A stretch of 20,004 bases of DNA, taken from positions 1-20,004 of IMG/VR virus record IMGVR_UViG_3300006928_000153; one strand, written 5' to 3'. A program made the position numbers and the translations under genes. The notes beneath the pieces are model-generated. The model was not told the DNA's origin, did not search any database, and was given only the letters and a program-made list of their open reading frames with translations. This document shows positions 7,089-16,200 of the stretch, in pieces. The DNA is from a virus. The stretch's first letter is position 1. Every line of letters starts with the position of its first letter.

Positions 7089-7248
7089 AATAACTTCATA
7101 CATACCTGAACCAAAGGAAGAATATGATGCTGAAAACCAAAGACAGATTCTTCGTGCAATTGATACAATCAAAAATGAACTTAATACATCTTTCTTAGAA
7201 GATTTAAAACAGGAGCAAGAAAGATTTACTTGGTTAATGCATGGCTAA
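7081..7248 (+). CDS. Small conserved-type phage protein with GTG start
   Basis: A 55-residue protein starting (V/M)AKITSYIPEPKEEYDAENQ and ending ERFTWLMHG. It is mostly predicted helix with many charged residues. A longer reading frame begins at 6910, but its first part is out-of-frame sequence within the previous gene. GTG at 7081 has a GGAAAGAG ribosome site 8 bases upstream and makes the natural 8-base overlap with that gene's end. It also overlaps the next gene by 8 bases. I recall similar short proteins at this position in marine phage genomes, but cannot confirm that here. Function unknown. Confidence 0.8.
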   Translation: MAKITSYIPEPKEEYDAENQRQILRAIDTIKNELNTSFLEDLKQEQERFTWLMHG

Positions 7249-7570
7249 CATATATAAAAACGCAAAGGCAGATTTAGATTCTACAAGTGAAGTAACTTTA
7301 TATACTTCACCTTCAAACTCTAGAGCTATAATAAAATCTATTTTACTTCATAATGATTCAGGATCTGGTGCTGATATTTCAATGAAAGTTGTTAATGCTT
7401 CTTCAGCAGAGTTTCCTATATTTACACAACTTTCAACAACTGCTAGATCAACAAGTCAAATATTGACTGAGCCATTAATTCTTGAAGAAAGTGAAGCGTT
7501 AAAATGCACAGCCAGTGTAGCTGATAGATTAATAGTAATTGTATCTATACTTGAAATTAATAAAGATTAG
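7241..7570 (+). CDS. Hypothetical beta-rich virion protein
   Basis: A 109-residue protein with alternating beta-strand character throughout (AIIKSILLHNDSGSGADISMKVVNA, broken here as a strand-turn-strand; then RLIVIVSILEI at the C-terminus). It has no signal, membrane segment or catalytic motif. The compact single-domain beta-sandwich look and the position among structural genes suggest a particle decoration or tail accessory protein; this is inference. The start overlaps the preceding gene by 8 bases. The ribosome site is weak, so translation is probably coupled. Confidence 0.78.
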   Translation: MANIYKNAKADLDSTSEVTLYTSPSNSRAIIKSILLHNDSGSGADISMKVVNASSAEFPIFTQLSTTARSTSQILTEPLILEESEALKCTASVADRLIVIVSILEINKD

Positions 7571-7586
7571 TGTTATTAGAATAACA
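7571..7586. promoter_or_regulatory. Perfect dyad immediately before His-rich gene
   Basis: TGTTATT-AG-AATAACA fills most of the 18-base gap between the stop at 7570 and the ATG at 7589. As RNA it would give a 6-bp stem with a TAGA loop just in front of the start codon; as DNA it could be an operator. There is no T-run after it, so it is unlikely to be a terminator. Confidence 0.4.
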
Positions 7587-7588
7587 GA

Positions 7589-7852
7589 ATGAATAAAGAT
7601 AAATTAGAACACACTCACGATAATGGCGTTACTCACTCTCATGAAGGTGGTGATGTTCCACATACACATGATATACCAAAAATAGATTGTGTTAGTACAA
7701 CAACATACAGAAATACTAAAACTGGAGAAGTGTTTAAAGAGAAAGTAGAAGGACCTGATATTGTACAAGATGTTACAGTTCAAATTACTAATAAAGGTCT
7801 TGAAGTATTTCAGAAAGTAATGAATCAAAAAAATGATAAAGATAATAAGTAA
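7589..7852 (+). CDS. Small protein with His-rich metal-binding-like N-terminus
   Basis: An 87-residue protein whose first 30 residues hold three HxH or HxHx motifs (HTHDNGVTHSHEGG, PHTHD). The rest is a short beta-rich domain ending in a charged tail (NQKNDKDNK). The His pattern suggests binding of Fe, Zn or Cu; HxH series bind metal in fibre tips, but this protein lacks the collar domain. It overlaps the downstream Fe(II)-dependent oxygenase by 20 bases, so an iron-handling or virion role is possible, both inferred. There is no clear ribosome site; the start is preceded by a small dyad. Confidence 0.78.
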   Translation: MNKDKLEHTHDNGVTHSHEGGDVPHTHDIPKIDCVSTTTYRNTKTGEVFKEKVEGPDIVQDVTVQITNKGLEVFQKVMNQKNDKDNK

Positions 7853-8357
7853 CGTCTTAAATAAAGAAGAGTTGTTTGCCCTGCATACAGGTTTGGTTTC
7901 AAATAATATGTGGTCATTAAATAGAAATAGCACAATAAATGGAATAGGTGGTGCTTTTCCTGGAGTTATATTTATGGATAATGAGGAAGTAGTATATAAT
8001 GATTCTTATTGGTTGGGATATTTTAATTGTTTATTTGATAGAATAAATACAGAATTACGAAAACAACATAATTTTCAAATTCAAAGAAGAATAAAAAGAA
8101 TAGCTTTGAATGCTCAAAATGATAATCATTTTACAGAATTTCATCAAGACAGTAATGATACTAGTTATAGTATTGTAGGATTTTTAACACCGCAATGGGC
8201 CGAAGATTGGGGAGGAGAATTAAATATAGAAGGAAAAGTTATTAAATATAATCCAGGTGATTTTATATTATTTGACTCTAACCAACTACATGCATCACAA
8301 CCAATAAAAAAAATACCATATTGGAGAACATCAGTTAGTTATGTCATTCACAAATAA
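7833..8357 (+). CDS. 2OG-Fe(II) oxygenase coupled to glycosyltransferases
   Basis: A 174-residue single-domain Fe(II)/2OG dioxygenase. Metal ligands are H104 and D106 (HQD), with a WGGELNIEG turn at 126-134, NPGDFILFDSNQLHASQP with distal H153, and R165 as the 2OG contact. It resembles the prolyl-hydroxylase-like group but is not a close copy of any of the four minus-strand oxygenases. It overlaps the preceding gene by 20 bases and the following glycosyltransferase by 17, a tight coupling that argues for one pathway: hydroxylation, then sugar transfer to the new hydroxyl. The substrate (protein, glycan or nucleotide) cannot be read from the sequence. Confidence 0.9.
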   Translation: MIKIISNVLNKEELFALHTGLVSNNMWSLNRNSTINGIGGAFPGVIFMDNEEVVYNDSYWLGYFNCLFDRINTELRKQHNFQIQRRIKRIALNAQNDNHFTEFHQDSNDTSYSIVGFLTPQWAEDWGGELNIEGKVIKYNPGDFILFDSNQLHASQPIKKIPYWRTSVSYVIHK

Positions 8358-9288
8358 TAATCCTAGAGGTGGAACAGAATTACAATTTGAGTTTTTACAA
8401 AAACATGTAGATTCTAAAATATTAAATCAGGTACAAATATGTACATCAGTGCCTGAAAAGATTCCATTACATCCAACTAAAGTAAATATACTTTGGCAAA
8501 AAAATTCTTACGATCAACCGAATCTTGCACCATGGTTTAGTGATTCAACTAATCACAGTAAGTACGATTGGTATGTATTTAATAGTCATTGGTCATATGA
8601 AAAGTTTAGAACATACTTTAAATTACCTACTGAAAAATGTGTTGTTATAAAAAACGGTGTAGAGAAAATAGAACCTGTAGCAACTACATATCAGAAGGGA
8701 AAAGAAATTAAGATAATACATCAAAACACACCTTGGAGAGGATTGAATGTTTTATTAGGTGCGATGCAGTTAATAAAGAACCCACTAATTACATTAGACG
8801 TATATTCTTCTACAGAAGTATATGGAAAAGATTTTTACGAACAGAATGATAAATATTATAAAACACTTTATGAACAAGCAGATTTATTACCTAATGTAAA
8901 TTACATCGGTTACAAATCAAATGAATATATTAGAGAACATTTAAAAAATTATAGAATGTATGCATATCCAAGTACATTTGAAGAAACATCTTGTATCTCT
9001 TTATTAGAATGTATGTCAGCAGGTTTGTATTGTATAACAACAGATCTGGGTGCATTGTTTGAAACAGGTGCAGAGTTTCCTATCTACATTCCATATACAG
9101 ATAACTATAAATTATTGGCTACTAAATTTGCTGCTGCTATCGAAGCAGCTGCACAATCTTTAGAAAGTGAAGCAGTAAACGAACATTTAAAATTTCAAAT
9201 TAAATATACAAATAAATATTATAATTGGGATAAACAGGGTTTATCTTGGACACGATTTTTACAAGGAGCAATCAATGCAAAACAATGA
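8341..9288 (+). CDS. GT4-like (GT-B fold) glycosyltransferase
   Basis: A 315-residue protein with the marks of a retaining GT4-type glycosyltransferase. A short N-terminal half begins at a PRGGTE glycine loop (8-13) and contains YDWYVFNSHW (75-84). An IKNGVE motif follows at 103-108. The C-terminal nucleotide-sugar domain has an E-x7-E pair at E215 and E223 (YPSTFEETSCISLLECMSAG). It has no membrane segment. It would transfer a sugar from an activated nucleotide donor; donor and acceptor are unknown. It overlaps the oxygenase before it by 17 bases and the second glycosyltransferase by 14. At 315 residues it is shorter than typical GT4 enzymes, with a reduced acceptor domain. Confidence 0.88.
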   Translation: MSFTNNNPRGGTELQFEFLQKHVDSKILNQVQICTSVPEKIPLHPTKVNILWQKNSYDQPNLAPWFSDSTNHSKYDWYVFNSHWSYEKFRTYFKLPTEKCVVIKNGVEKIEPVATTYQKGKEIKIIHQNTPWRGLNVLLGAMQLIKNPLITLDVYSSTEVYGKDFYEQNDKYYKTLYEQADLLPNVNYIGYKSNEYIREHLKNYRMYAYPSTFEETSCISLLECMSAGLYCITTDLGALFETGAEFPIYIPYTDNYKLLATKFAAAIEAAAQSLESEAVNEHLKFQIKYTNKYYNWDKQGLSWTRFLQGAINAKQ

Positions 9289-10174
9289 TCCAATATGGTT
9301 TAATAAACAAGAACCAAATAAAGACACTTATCAAACTATAAAAACAGGTAGTGTTGTTACCGAAATAAATGTAGGTGGTAAACCTAAGTATAAAATTATG
9401 GTATGTACACCATGTCACTCTGATGTGTCTATGCATTACACACAAGCGGTGTTAAAGTTTCAACAAGAGTGTATTAAAAATAATATACTAGTTAGTTTTA
9501 CATTATTAAAATCATCTTTAGTTACACAAGGTAGAAATCTATGTGTAGCTGATTTCTTGAGTCATGAACACGATTATGAATATTTATTGTTTATAGATTC
9601 AGATATAGATTTTCAGTTTTCTACTATCATGAAAATGATTGAAAAAGATAAAGATGTTATCGCATGTCCATATCCAATGAAGACTATCGATGAAGATAAA
9701 ATGTGGCTAGCACTTACAGAAAAGTATGAAATGATAAGAAAGAAAAGCGATGTTATCAAGTCTGGATATATGTATCCAATAAAGGTACCAGATAAAAACA
9801 GAATTGTTATGGAGAATGATATAATAGAAACAACGCATGTGCCTACAGGATGTATGTTAATAAAAAGACATGTTCTTACAAAAATGATAGAAAAATATCC
9901 TGAATTAGAGATATTTCAACCAACTATTATTAATGGTAAAGAAGTAAAGAAACCTAATTTTTATAATTTATTTGATACTTTACATGACCCAGATACTAAG
10001 AGATACTATGGCGAGGACTTTGGTTTTTGTCAAAGATGGACAGATATGGGTGGTAAAGTATTTGCTTATGTGTCTGACTATATAACACATGTTGGAGAGC
10101 ACTCTTATTGTGGTCGTTTCTTAGATGAATTACAGTCTTTAAAACGTGTTGACGATAGCGAAAAAATCAAATAA
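9275..10174 (+). CDS. GT-A fold (DxD) glycosyltransferase
   Basis: A 299-residue protein resembling phage and Anp1-like GT-A glycosyltransferases. It has an N-terminal strand IMVCTPCHSDVS (41-52) and a TQGRNLCVADFL helix (84-95). The metal- and donor-binding DSD of LLFIDSDIDF lies at 108-110. TTHVPTGCMLIKR covers 186-198, a GEDFGFCQRW acidic motif 246-255, and HVGEH 272-276. These fit a Mn-dependent enzyme using a nucleotide sugar. The ATG follows an AAGGAG ribosome site by 6 bases and overlaps the upstream glycosyltransferase by 14 bases. It ends the oxygenase-glycosyltransferase cassette; a 52-base gap follows. Confidence 0.88.
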   Translation: MQNNDPIWFNKQEPNKDTYQTIKTGSVVTEINVGGKPKYKIMVCTPCHSDVSMHYTQAVLKFQQECIKNNILVSFTLLKSSLVTQGRNLCVADFLSHEHDYEYLLFIDSDIDFQFSTIMKMIEKDKDVIACPYPMKTIDEDKMWLALTEKYEMIRKKSDVIKSGYMYPIKVPDKNRIVMENDIIETTHVPTGCMLIKRHVLTKMIEKYPELEIFQPTIINGKEVKKPNFYNLFDTLHDPDTKRYYGEDFGFCQRWTDMGGKVFAYVSDYITHVGEHSYCGRFLDELQSLKRVDDSEKIK

Positions 10175-10226
10175 ACTGAGATACTACAGGAATTATACCT
10201 GCTCTAAACTAGTTTAATTTATATAT
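10175..10226 (+). promoter_or_regulatory. Intergenic gap with small palindromes, possible leader
   Basis: This is the only gap of any size inside the plus-strand late genes. It holds CAGG-aattata-CCTG (10187-10201), a palindrome AAACTAGTTT (10206-10215) and an alternating AT run leading into the ATG. No convincing -35/-10 pair, T-run or ribosome site is visible. It may be a transcription entry or processing point for the ejection-protein block. Confidence 0.3.
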
Positions 10227-11507
10227 ATGACAATATCACGTATGCAACAACCGAGACAAATGTATCAGGATGGCAGCATCATGCCTAGACTAAATCAATT
10301 AGGTAGTGGTGTTTCTTCTGCAGAACAAATGTTACAAGGTATTAATCAAAGATTAGATTCAGCTGAATCTACTTTAGGTGAAGGTGGTGCTATGCAACAA
10401 CCCGCTTTGCAACAACCAATTGGACAACCAACACAAACGACTCCTTTTAATGGAAGAACTGTTGGTCTTATGCAACTTCCTCTTGGTGGTATGTTAGGTC
10501 CTACAATACCAACTGCAAATAATGTATCTCAAGGTAGGGAATCCTTTTTTGGTCAACCTTTGTTTGATACAGATGGATTTAGATTAGGAGATCAAAGATA
10601 TGGAACTGGTTTAGTTGGTGGACCATCAATGGCATTACCTGGTTCCGGTTTAACAAATCAAACACCATTTCAATCACCAATAGTAGGAGCTATGAGAGGC
10701 ATGGCAGCAGATGGTGGAATGATGGGTAGACAAAATTATGGCTTAGGTAGCCTTGTTAAATCAATTGGTAAAGGGATTAAAAAATTTGTTAAATCTGATT
10801 TAGGTAAAGCAGCACTTTTAGGTGTAACTGCTTTTGGATTACCTGGAGGAGCATTGGGTATGAAAGGTTTTTTACCACAAGCTTTTAAAACTGGAGCAAA
10901 ACAATTTTTATTTGGTGGAGGTACAAAATTTTTACCAGGACCTGCAGTAAAACAAGCTGCAGTTTCAAAACCAGGTATTTTTGGCGCACTTAAAAATTTT
11001 GTAGGTTCAAATATAGGTACAATAGCTTCAACAGTTATTCCATCTGTATTAGCTGCAGCAGGAGCTAAAGAAGAAGATATGCCGGAACTTCAACAAGATT
11101 CAGGAAAACTAGCTATGTTGTTAGAAAAAGGATACAGAAATTTAAATCCAGGTGTGTCAGACGAAGAAGTTGCTGAATTTGTAAGAACAAATGTAGCAGA
11201 AGGAGGTAGAATCGGTTATGCTATGGGTAGTCCAGAAGATAACGCGATTCAGGCAGCAGGCATCGAGGGTCTTCGATTAAATAAAAACCCTGCAGGAGTA
11301 ACTGAATTAGACCTTAGAGAAACAGGTGGATTTATTCCTCCAGTTGGTGTAAAAGAAAAGGCAGATGACATTCCAGCAATGTTATCAAATAACGAATTTG
11401 TAATGACAGCAGACGCTGTAAGAGAATTTGGAGACGGTGACGTCGATAAGGGTGCAGAACGTATGTACGCTATGATGAAAACATTAGAAAACGGAGGAAG
11501 AGTATAA
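10227..11507 (+). CDS. Gly/Gln-rich virion protein with DDIPAMLSNNEFVM motif
   Basis: A 426-residue probable virion protein. Residues 1-170 are low-complexity, rich in Met, Gln, Gly and Pro. About 172-290 is an amphipathic and hydrophobic region (GLGSLVKSIGKGIKKFVKSD, then ALLGVTAFGLPGGALGM). The end contains DDIPAMLSNNEFVMTADAVR, a motif also seen in other phage tail or tape-measure-type proteins, then a short helix. Glycine-zipper-like hydrophobic stretches suggest membrane insertion during DNA delivery. No ribosome site precedes the ATG; an in-frame ATG at 10242 is an alternative start. It overlaps the next gene by one base (TAATG). The exact role is unknown. Confidence 0.8.
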   Translation: MTISRMQQPRQMYQDGSIMPRLNQLGSGVSSAEQMLQGINQRLDSAESTLGEGGAMQQPALQQPIGQPTQTTPFNGRTVGLMQLPLGGMLGPTIPTANNVSQGRESFFGQPLFDTDGFRLGDQRYGTGLVGGPSMALPGSGLTNQTPFQSPIVGAMRGMAADGGMMGRQNYGLGSLVKSIGKGIKKFVKSDLGKAALLGVTAFGLPGGALGMKGFLPQAFKTGAKQFLFGGGTKFLPGPAVKQAAVSKPGIFGALKNFVGSNIGTIASTVIPSVLAAAGAKEEDMPELQQDSGKLAMLLEKGYRNLNPGVSDEEVAEFVRTNVAEGGRIGYAMGSPEDNAIQAAGIEGLRLNKNPAGVTELDLRETGGFIPPVGVKEKADDIPAMLSNNEFVMTADAVREFGDGDVDKGAERMYAMMKTLENGGRV

Positions 11508-12415
11508 TGGCAGAAGTCCAAGAGAGTAGAGTATTACCAGCGCCGTTTATAGAAGCGGAAGCAAAACTTTATTTAGATGATTTACAAAAAGCGATTGGTG
11601 GATATAAAACTGCAGATCTAACTAAAACATTTGGTCCACAGTTTATAGCAGAACAAGACGCATTACAAAAAAGAGCGCAGGAATTAGCGGAAACAGGTAT
11701 TGGTGGTTATCAACCATTCTTACAAAGTTCACAAGCTGCTCAAGCACGAGCTGCAGAAGCTGCTCAAGCAGCAGGTCAATTTGTAGGACCTGATGCATAT
11801 AAAGATTTTATGTCTCCTTATCAACAGGAGATAATTGATACAACTCTTTCAGAATTTGACAGACAAACACAAGCAGGTTTACCATCACTTAGAAATCAAG
11901 CGATTCAAGCCGGTGCATTTGGTGGAGCAAGAGAAGGTGTTCAAGAAGCAGAATTTTTATCTGGTCAAGCTAGAAACAGAGCTGCACTACAAGCACAATT
12001 ATTAGGACAAGCATTTGGTCAAGCTCAACAGGCATCGGGTAGAGCTTTTGGTCAACAACAAGCTTTAGCAAACCAACAACAACAACTTGCCGCAGCTCAA
12101 TTAGGATTAGGTAGTGCACAGCAATCATTCTTAGGTCAAGATGTAGGAGCTTTATCAACTTTAGGTGCACAAAACCAAGCACAGAAACAAGCAGAGTTAC
12201 AAGCAAGTCAACAGCTAGCTCAACAACAATTAAATCAACCTTTAACAGCTGCACAACAATATGGTTCTGGAGTTACAAGTTTAATTTCAGGATACCCAGG
12301 TAAAACTGTACAAGAAGTTTCTCCTTCACCAAGTGCATTACAAACTGGATTAACCACAGGTGCAACGTTGGCTGGTATCTATAGATTATTTAACCCACCA
12401 GGAAAACAATCATAA
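11507..12415 (+). CDS. Ala/Gln-rich putative ejection (internal virion) protein
   Basis: A 302-residue protein with an extreme Ala/Gln bias from about residue 65 to 250 (repeats of GQAFGQAQQ, LANQQQQLAAAQLGLG, QASQQLAQQQLNQ). It is predicted as long helices or coiled coil with a short globular interruption (GPDAYKDFMSPYQQEIIDTT). Composition and place resemble the small ejection proteins of short-tailed phages, which line the channel for DNA entry; this is an analogy of style, not a proven homology. A GGAGG ribosome site lies 9 bases before the ATG, and both ends share TAATG overlaps with the neighbours, giving tight coupling. Confidence 0.8.
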   Translation: MAEVQESRVLPAPFIEAEAKLYLDDLQKAIGGYKTADLTKTFGPQFIAEQDALQKRAQELAETGIGGYQPFLQSSQAAQARAAEAAQAAGQFVGPDAYKDFMSPYQQEIIDTTLSEFDRQTQAGLPSLRNQAIQAGAFGGAREGVQEAEFLSGQARNRAALQAQLLGQAFGQAQQASGRAFGQQQALANQQQQLAAAQLGLGSAQQSFLGQDVGALSTLGAQNQAQKQAELQASQQLAQQQLNQPLTAAQQYGSGVTSLISGYPGKTVQEVSPSPSALQTGLTTGATLAGIYRLFNPPGKQS

Positions 12416-13266
12416 TGAAAACTTTAAGAAGACCTATGTTTAGAAGAGGAGGTGAAGTCGATGGTGGCATCACTTCTGGTATGAGATCAAATTTTAGTCA
12501 GGGTTCATACAGAGAAAGATTTGATAAAATTATGCAAGATTATTCAGCACCTGCTGTTGATCCTATTGCACAGTTATTAATACAAGGTGGACTAAGAGGT
12601 TTTTCAGAAACAGGTGGCGGTTCAACACTAGGTAATTTAGCGAAAGCTTTTGAACCTGCAGTTGGTCAAGCATTTCAAACTATGGGAAGCCAAAGAGATG
12701 CAGCAAAACAAGCTGCACTAACAGGTTTAGAAATAGATATTGGAGAAGAGAGAAGAATAGAAGATCTTGCAAGAGAAGCTAAACAAAGAAAAGAAGACCA
12801 AGATTTTGATTTAAGTAAAATAGATACTAAATCAAAAGCTGATATAAAAAAGTTAGAGAGAGAATATGAATTAAAAGATCAGTATGGAACAGGAGCTTCT
12901 ACTTTACAAAAAGATTATTCACCAGAAAGAGTTTATTATGAAACTTTAAAAGAATATACTGATCCAAAAGCTGCTGGTTATATTACTACAATTCAACAAG
13001 AATACCCTGAAGCATTCGCAGAATTTGCTGCATATATTGGACCATCGATTAGAAAAAACGAAAATTTAAAAGGTGGTTTTATAGGAACTTTACCTAATAG
13101 AAAAAAAGGAAAAACAAGAGAATATATATTTGATGAAATGATTCCGGGTGCTATTTATTTTAAACCTGACACAAAAAGATTGTATGAAAGAGATCCGGAA
13201 CAAAACATATTAATTGAATATGATCCGTATTCAGGTAAAAAATTAAGAGAAATACCATTAGAATAG
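12415..13266 (+). CDS. Putative internal virion protein, basic N-terminus
   Basis: A 283-residue protein. The N-terminus MKTLRRPMFRRGGEVDGGIT is a short basic, glycine-containing segment; I recall similar starts on proteins at this genome position in other marine phages. Residues 45-105 are hydrophobic and Gly/Ala-rich, 110-150 are a highly charged helix (EERRIEDLAREAKQRKEDQD), and the rest is globular with a YEYDPYSGKKLREIPLE-like end. It starts on the stop of the Ala/Gln-rich gene (TAATG) and ends inside the strong ribosome site of the 1340-residue gene. A DNA-ejection or packaged protein is the best guess from context. Confidence 0.78.
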   Translation: MKTLRRPMFRRGGEVDGGITSGMRSNFSQGSYRERFDKIMQDYSAPAVDPIAQLLIQGGLRGFSETGGGSTLGNLAKAFEPAVGQAFQTMGSQRDAAKQAALTGLEIDIGEERRIEDLAREAKQRKEDQDFDLSKIDTKSKADIKKLEREYELKDQYGTGASTLQKDYSPERVYYETLKEYTDPKAAGYITTIQQEYPEAFAEFAAYIGPSIRKNENLKGGFIGTLPNRKKGKTREYIFDEMIPGAIYFKPDTKRLYERDPEQNILIEYDPYSGKKLREIPLE

Positions 13267-13271
13267 GAGGG
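13265..13271 (+). promoter_or_regulatory. Strong ribosome binding site AGGAGGG
   Basis: Full-length anti-16S match, overlapping the TAG stop of the preceding gene and 4 bases before the ATG at 13276. It is the strongest such site in the window and fixes the start of the 1340-residue protein. Confidence 0.8.
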
Positions 13272-13275
13272 TTAA

Positions 13276-16200
13276 ATGGCGACATATGACCCAACAAAAA
13301 ACTTCCCCACAAAAAAGAAGTTAGCAAAAGGTGAAATAGAAGATTATATTGATCTTACTCCTGAAGCTGAAGAAGATAACGAGATATCACAATTTGAAGC
13401 TGGACTTGCAGGTGTTGCATCAGGTATTTTAAAAATACCTGAAGGCTTTGTATCTTTAGGTGCTGAACTTATGGATGCAACAGGTTTATCACAAAATGCA
13501 GCGGCAAAAGTAGAACAAGTTTTTGACAAAATAAATCCATTTGAAGAAATAGCAGAGCAAAAAACTGCAGGTAAAATTGTAGAAGCATTAATACAAATGG
13601 GTGTGCCCGCAAGTATTGGTGCAAAAATTGCATCTAAATTAGCAACCAAAGCATTACAAGCAAGAAAAGCTGGAACGTATGTAAATCTAAAAGGTAAAAA
13701 CGTACGTAAAGGTATGCAACAAGTTTATAAATTAAATGATAAAGCAAGAGCTACAAGATTTGGAGCTGCAGTGGTTGGAGGTGCAACCGGTGAAGTATTT
13801 GTAGGTGATGCAGAAAAGATAGGAACATTTGGAGATGCATTTCAAATTGGACCAACACAATTAGATACAGAAGAATCAGCTGATCCAAAAGAAGATGCAG
13901 CAAGAAAGCTTTTAAACAGAGTTAAATTTGGTGCAGATTCAGTATTATATTTTCCATTTGTATATGGTGCAACTAAAATAGTAGGTAAGGTTGGTAAGTT
14001 TGGAAAAGATTTAGCATTTAGTTCTTCTAAAATAAATAAAAGAATAGATCAAATAGCAGGAGCCGTAAGGCCAACATCAAATAAACCAGAGGCTATGTTT
14101 TTAGCAAAGAATCAAGAGAATGCTCGTAAATCTGCTGACGCTAACTTTGCAATGGAACAAGTAAAAAGAATAGATAATGAAGTTGGTAAAATGTTTCCAA
14201 GTATTAAAACTTTATTTAATAAAGGTCTAAGAGAAGATTATCAAAAACAACAAGCAGAGTTTTACAAAGATCTAAAAACTTTAATGTTTGAAGGTGATAT
14301 GTCTAAAAAATTAGGTGATACACCTATCGCTAAAAAATTACAAAAAACAATGACTGATGGTGGTTTAAATTCAGAATCAAGAAAAATAGTTTTTGATGCT
14401 ATATATAATTCTAGACAAAAGTTTGTAAATTTAGTTGAAACTATTAAAGAAGGTAGCACAGCTGCTGTAACATTACCAAAAGATGTAAGAAAACTATCGG
14501 GACTAATGGGTGATAGATTAAAAATTATGTTGGGCGGCACATATAAAATATTTCAAAACCCATATGTAGATGCATTAACAGGTTATAAACCAACGGATCA
14601 ATCTATAAATAATGTAAAAGAAATATTAAAAAGACACGGTCAAAAACATGGAAGAGAATTATCTGATGATGAATTATCATACAGAGTAAATGAAATATTA
14701 GATAGTGCAATTAAGTTTACACCTAAAACACAATTACCATCATTTAAAATGACTGATTTAACCATAGGTGCAAAGACTCCAGATGTTAGAAAAAACTTTG
14801 TACAAATGATGAGCAAAAAAAATAAAAATGGTGATCCTGCTACTGAGATTATTGGTAAAGGAAGTAAGGCATTTAGAGAATTATTTGGAGAAGTAGATGA
14901 TGCAAGAGAATCTATTTATAGTGGAATTGGATTATTATCTAATCTTGCAAGAAGATCAGAGTTTATTGATGATGTATTAAAAGCAAATGATGAAGCTCTA
15001 GAAAAACAGACTAGAAAACTTTTTTATGCAGATAAAAATGAAGCAATTAAACAACTTGGAGCCGGTGGTCTAAATAAAATTGTATCTTTAGATGAAACAC
15101 TGGAAGGTATGTTTAAGAATGGAGTTCTTGTAAACAGACTAAAAGGATTACACACAACACAAGAGATAGCCGATTCTTTTGAAGCAGTAAACAAACTTAG
15201 TAATTTTTTTATACGAGAAGGTAAAGTAGCTGATGCATATAAGTATATATTTTTATATCCAAAGGCAGGAGCACAGATTGCAAAAACAGTTCTATCACCT
15301 ACAACACACATAAGAAACTTTTTATCTGCATCTGCTTTCTCTGTTGCTAACGGTACATTATTTACAAATCCTTCATTGATTGTAAGAGCAATGAACAAAG
15401 CACGTAAGTCTGTTCAGTTAGGTGTTAGATCACCTGAGGCGATGGATGAATATAGAAGATTGTTAGAGTTAGGTGTTGTGAATACCCAAACAAAAATGGG
15501 AGACTATCAAGCTTTGTTAAAAGATATTGAATTAAATCCTGATGGTGGTTTCTCAACTAATGCATTTAAAAGAATGCTACAAAAATTATCTAGAGCAACT
15601 AAACCTGCAACAGATTTATACACAGCTGAAGATGATGTTTATAAAATTTATAACTATTGGGTAGAAAAAGAAAGATTAGGTGATGCATATTTAAAAGCTG
15701 GTATTAAAAAAACTAATCAACAATTAGAAGAAGAAGCAGCTAACATTGTAAGAAACACTGTACCCAACTATGCATATGTATCTGATATTGTAAAAGGTTT
15801 AAGGTCAACACCTTTTGGTAACTTTGCATCTTTCCCAACTGCAATTATGAACAGCGCTGTTGGTATAGGTAGTAGAATAACAAGAGAAATGAAACATTCT
15901 AAACCTACAAAAGGATCAAATATGACACCTATGGTTTTTGAAATAGGTAAAGGTTTTGTTAAAAATGACAATCCTTTATATGGAATTGGTATGAAGAGAT
16001 TAGTTGGATCTGCAACTGCTTTTGGATCAATAGGAGTTGGTTTAGGTGCAGGATTTAAAGCTGTCAATGGTACAACAGATGATCAAGAAGCAGCTCTTGA
16101 AAGATGGGTTGCACCGTATGAAGTTGGTGACAAGAAATTTATTTCTTATGAAGAAGATGAAAATGGAAAACGAACATATTATTATCAGAACTGGAGTAAT

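Noticed and set aside
7833-10174. TET/JBP-type DNA cytosine hypermodification system
   Set aside because: The oxygenase looks prolyl-hydroxylase-like, not TET/JBP-like, and no methyltransferase or base-modification gene is nearby. DNA remains only one possible substrate.
10187-10201. CAGG-CCTG hairpin as an intrinsic terminator after the glycosyltransferase
   Set aside because: The stem is only four base pairs and no T-run follows it.
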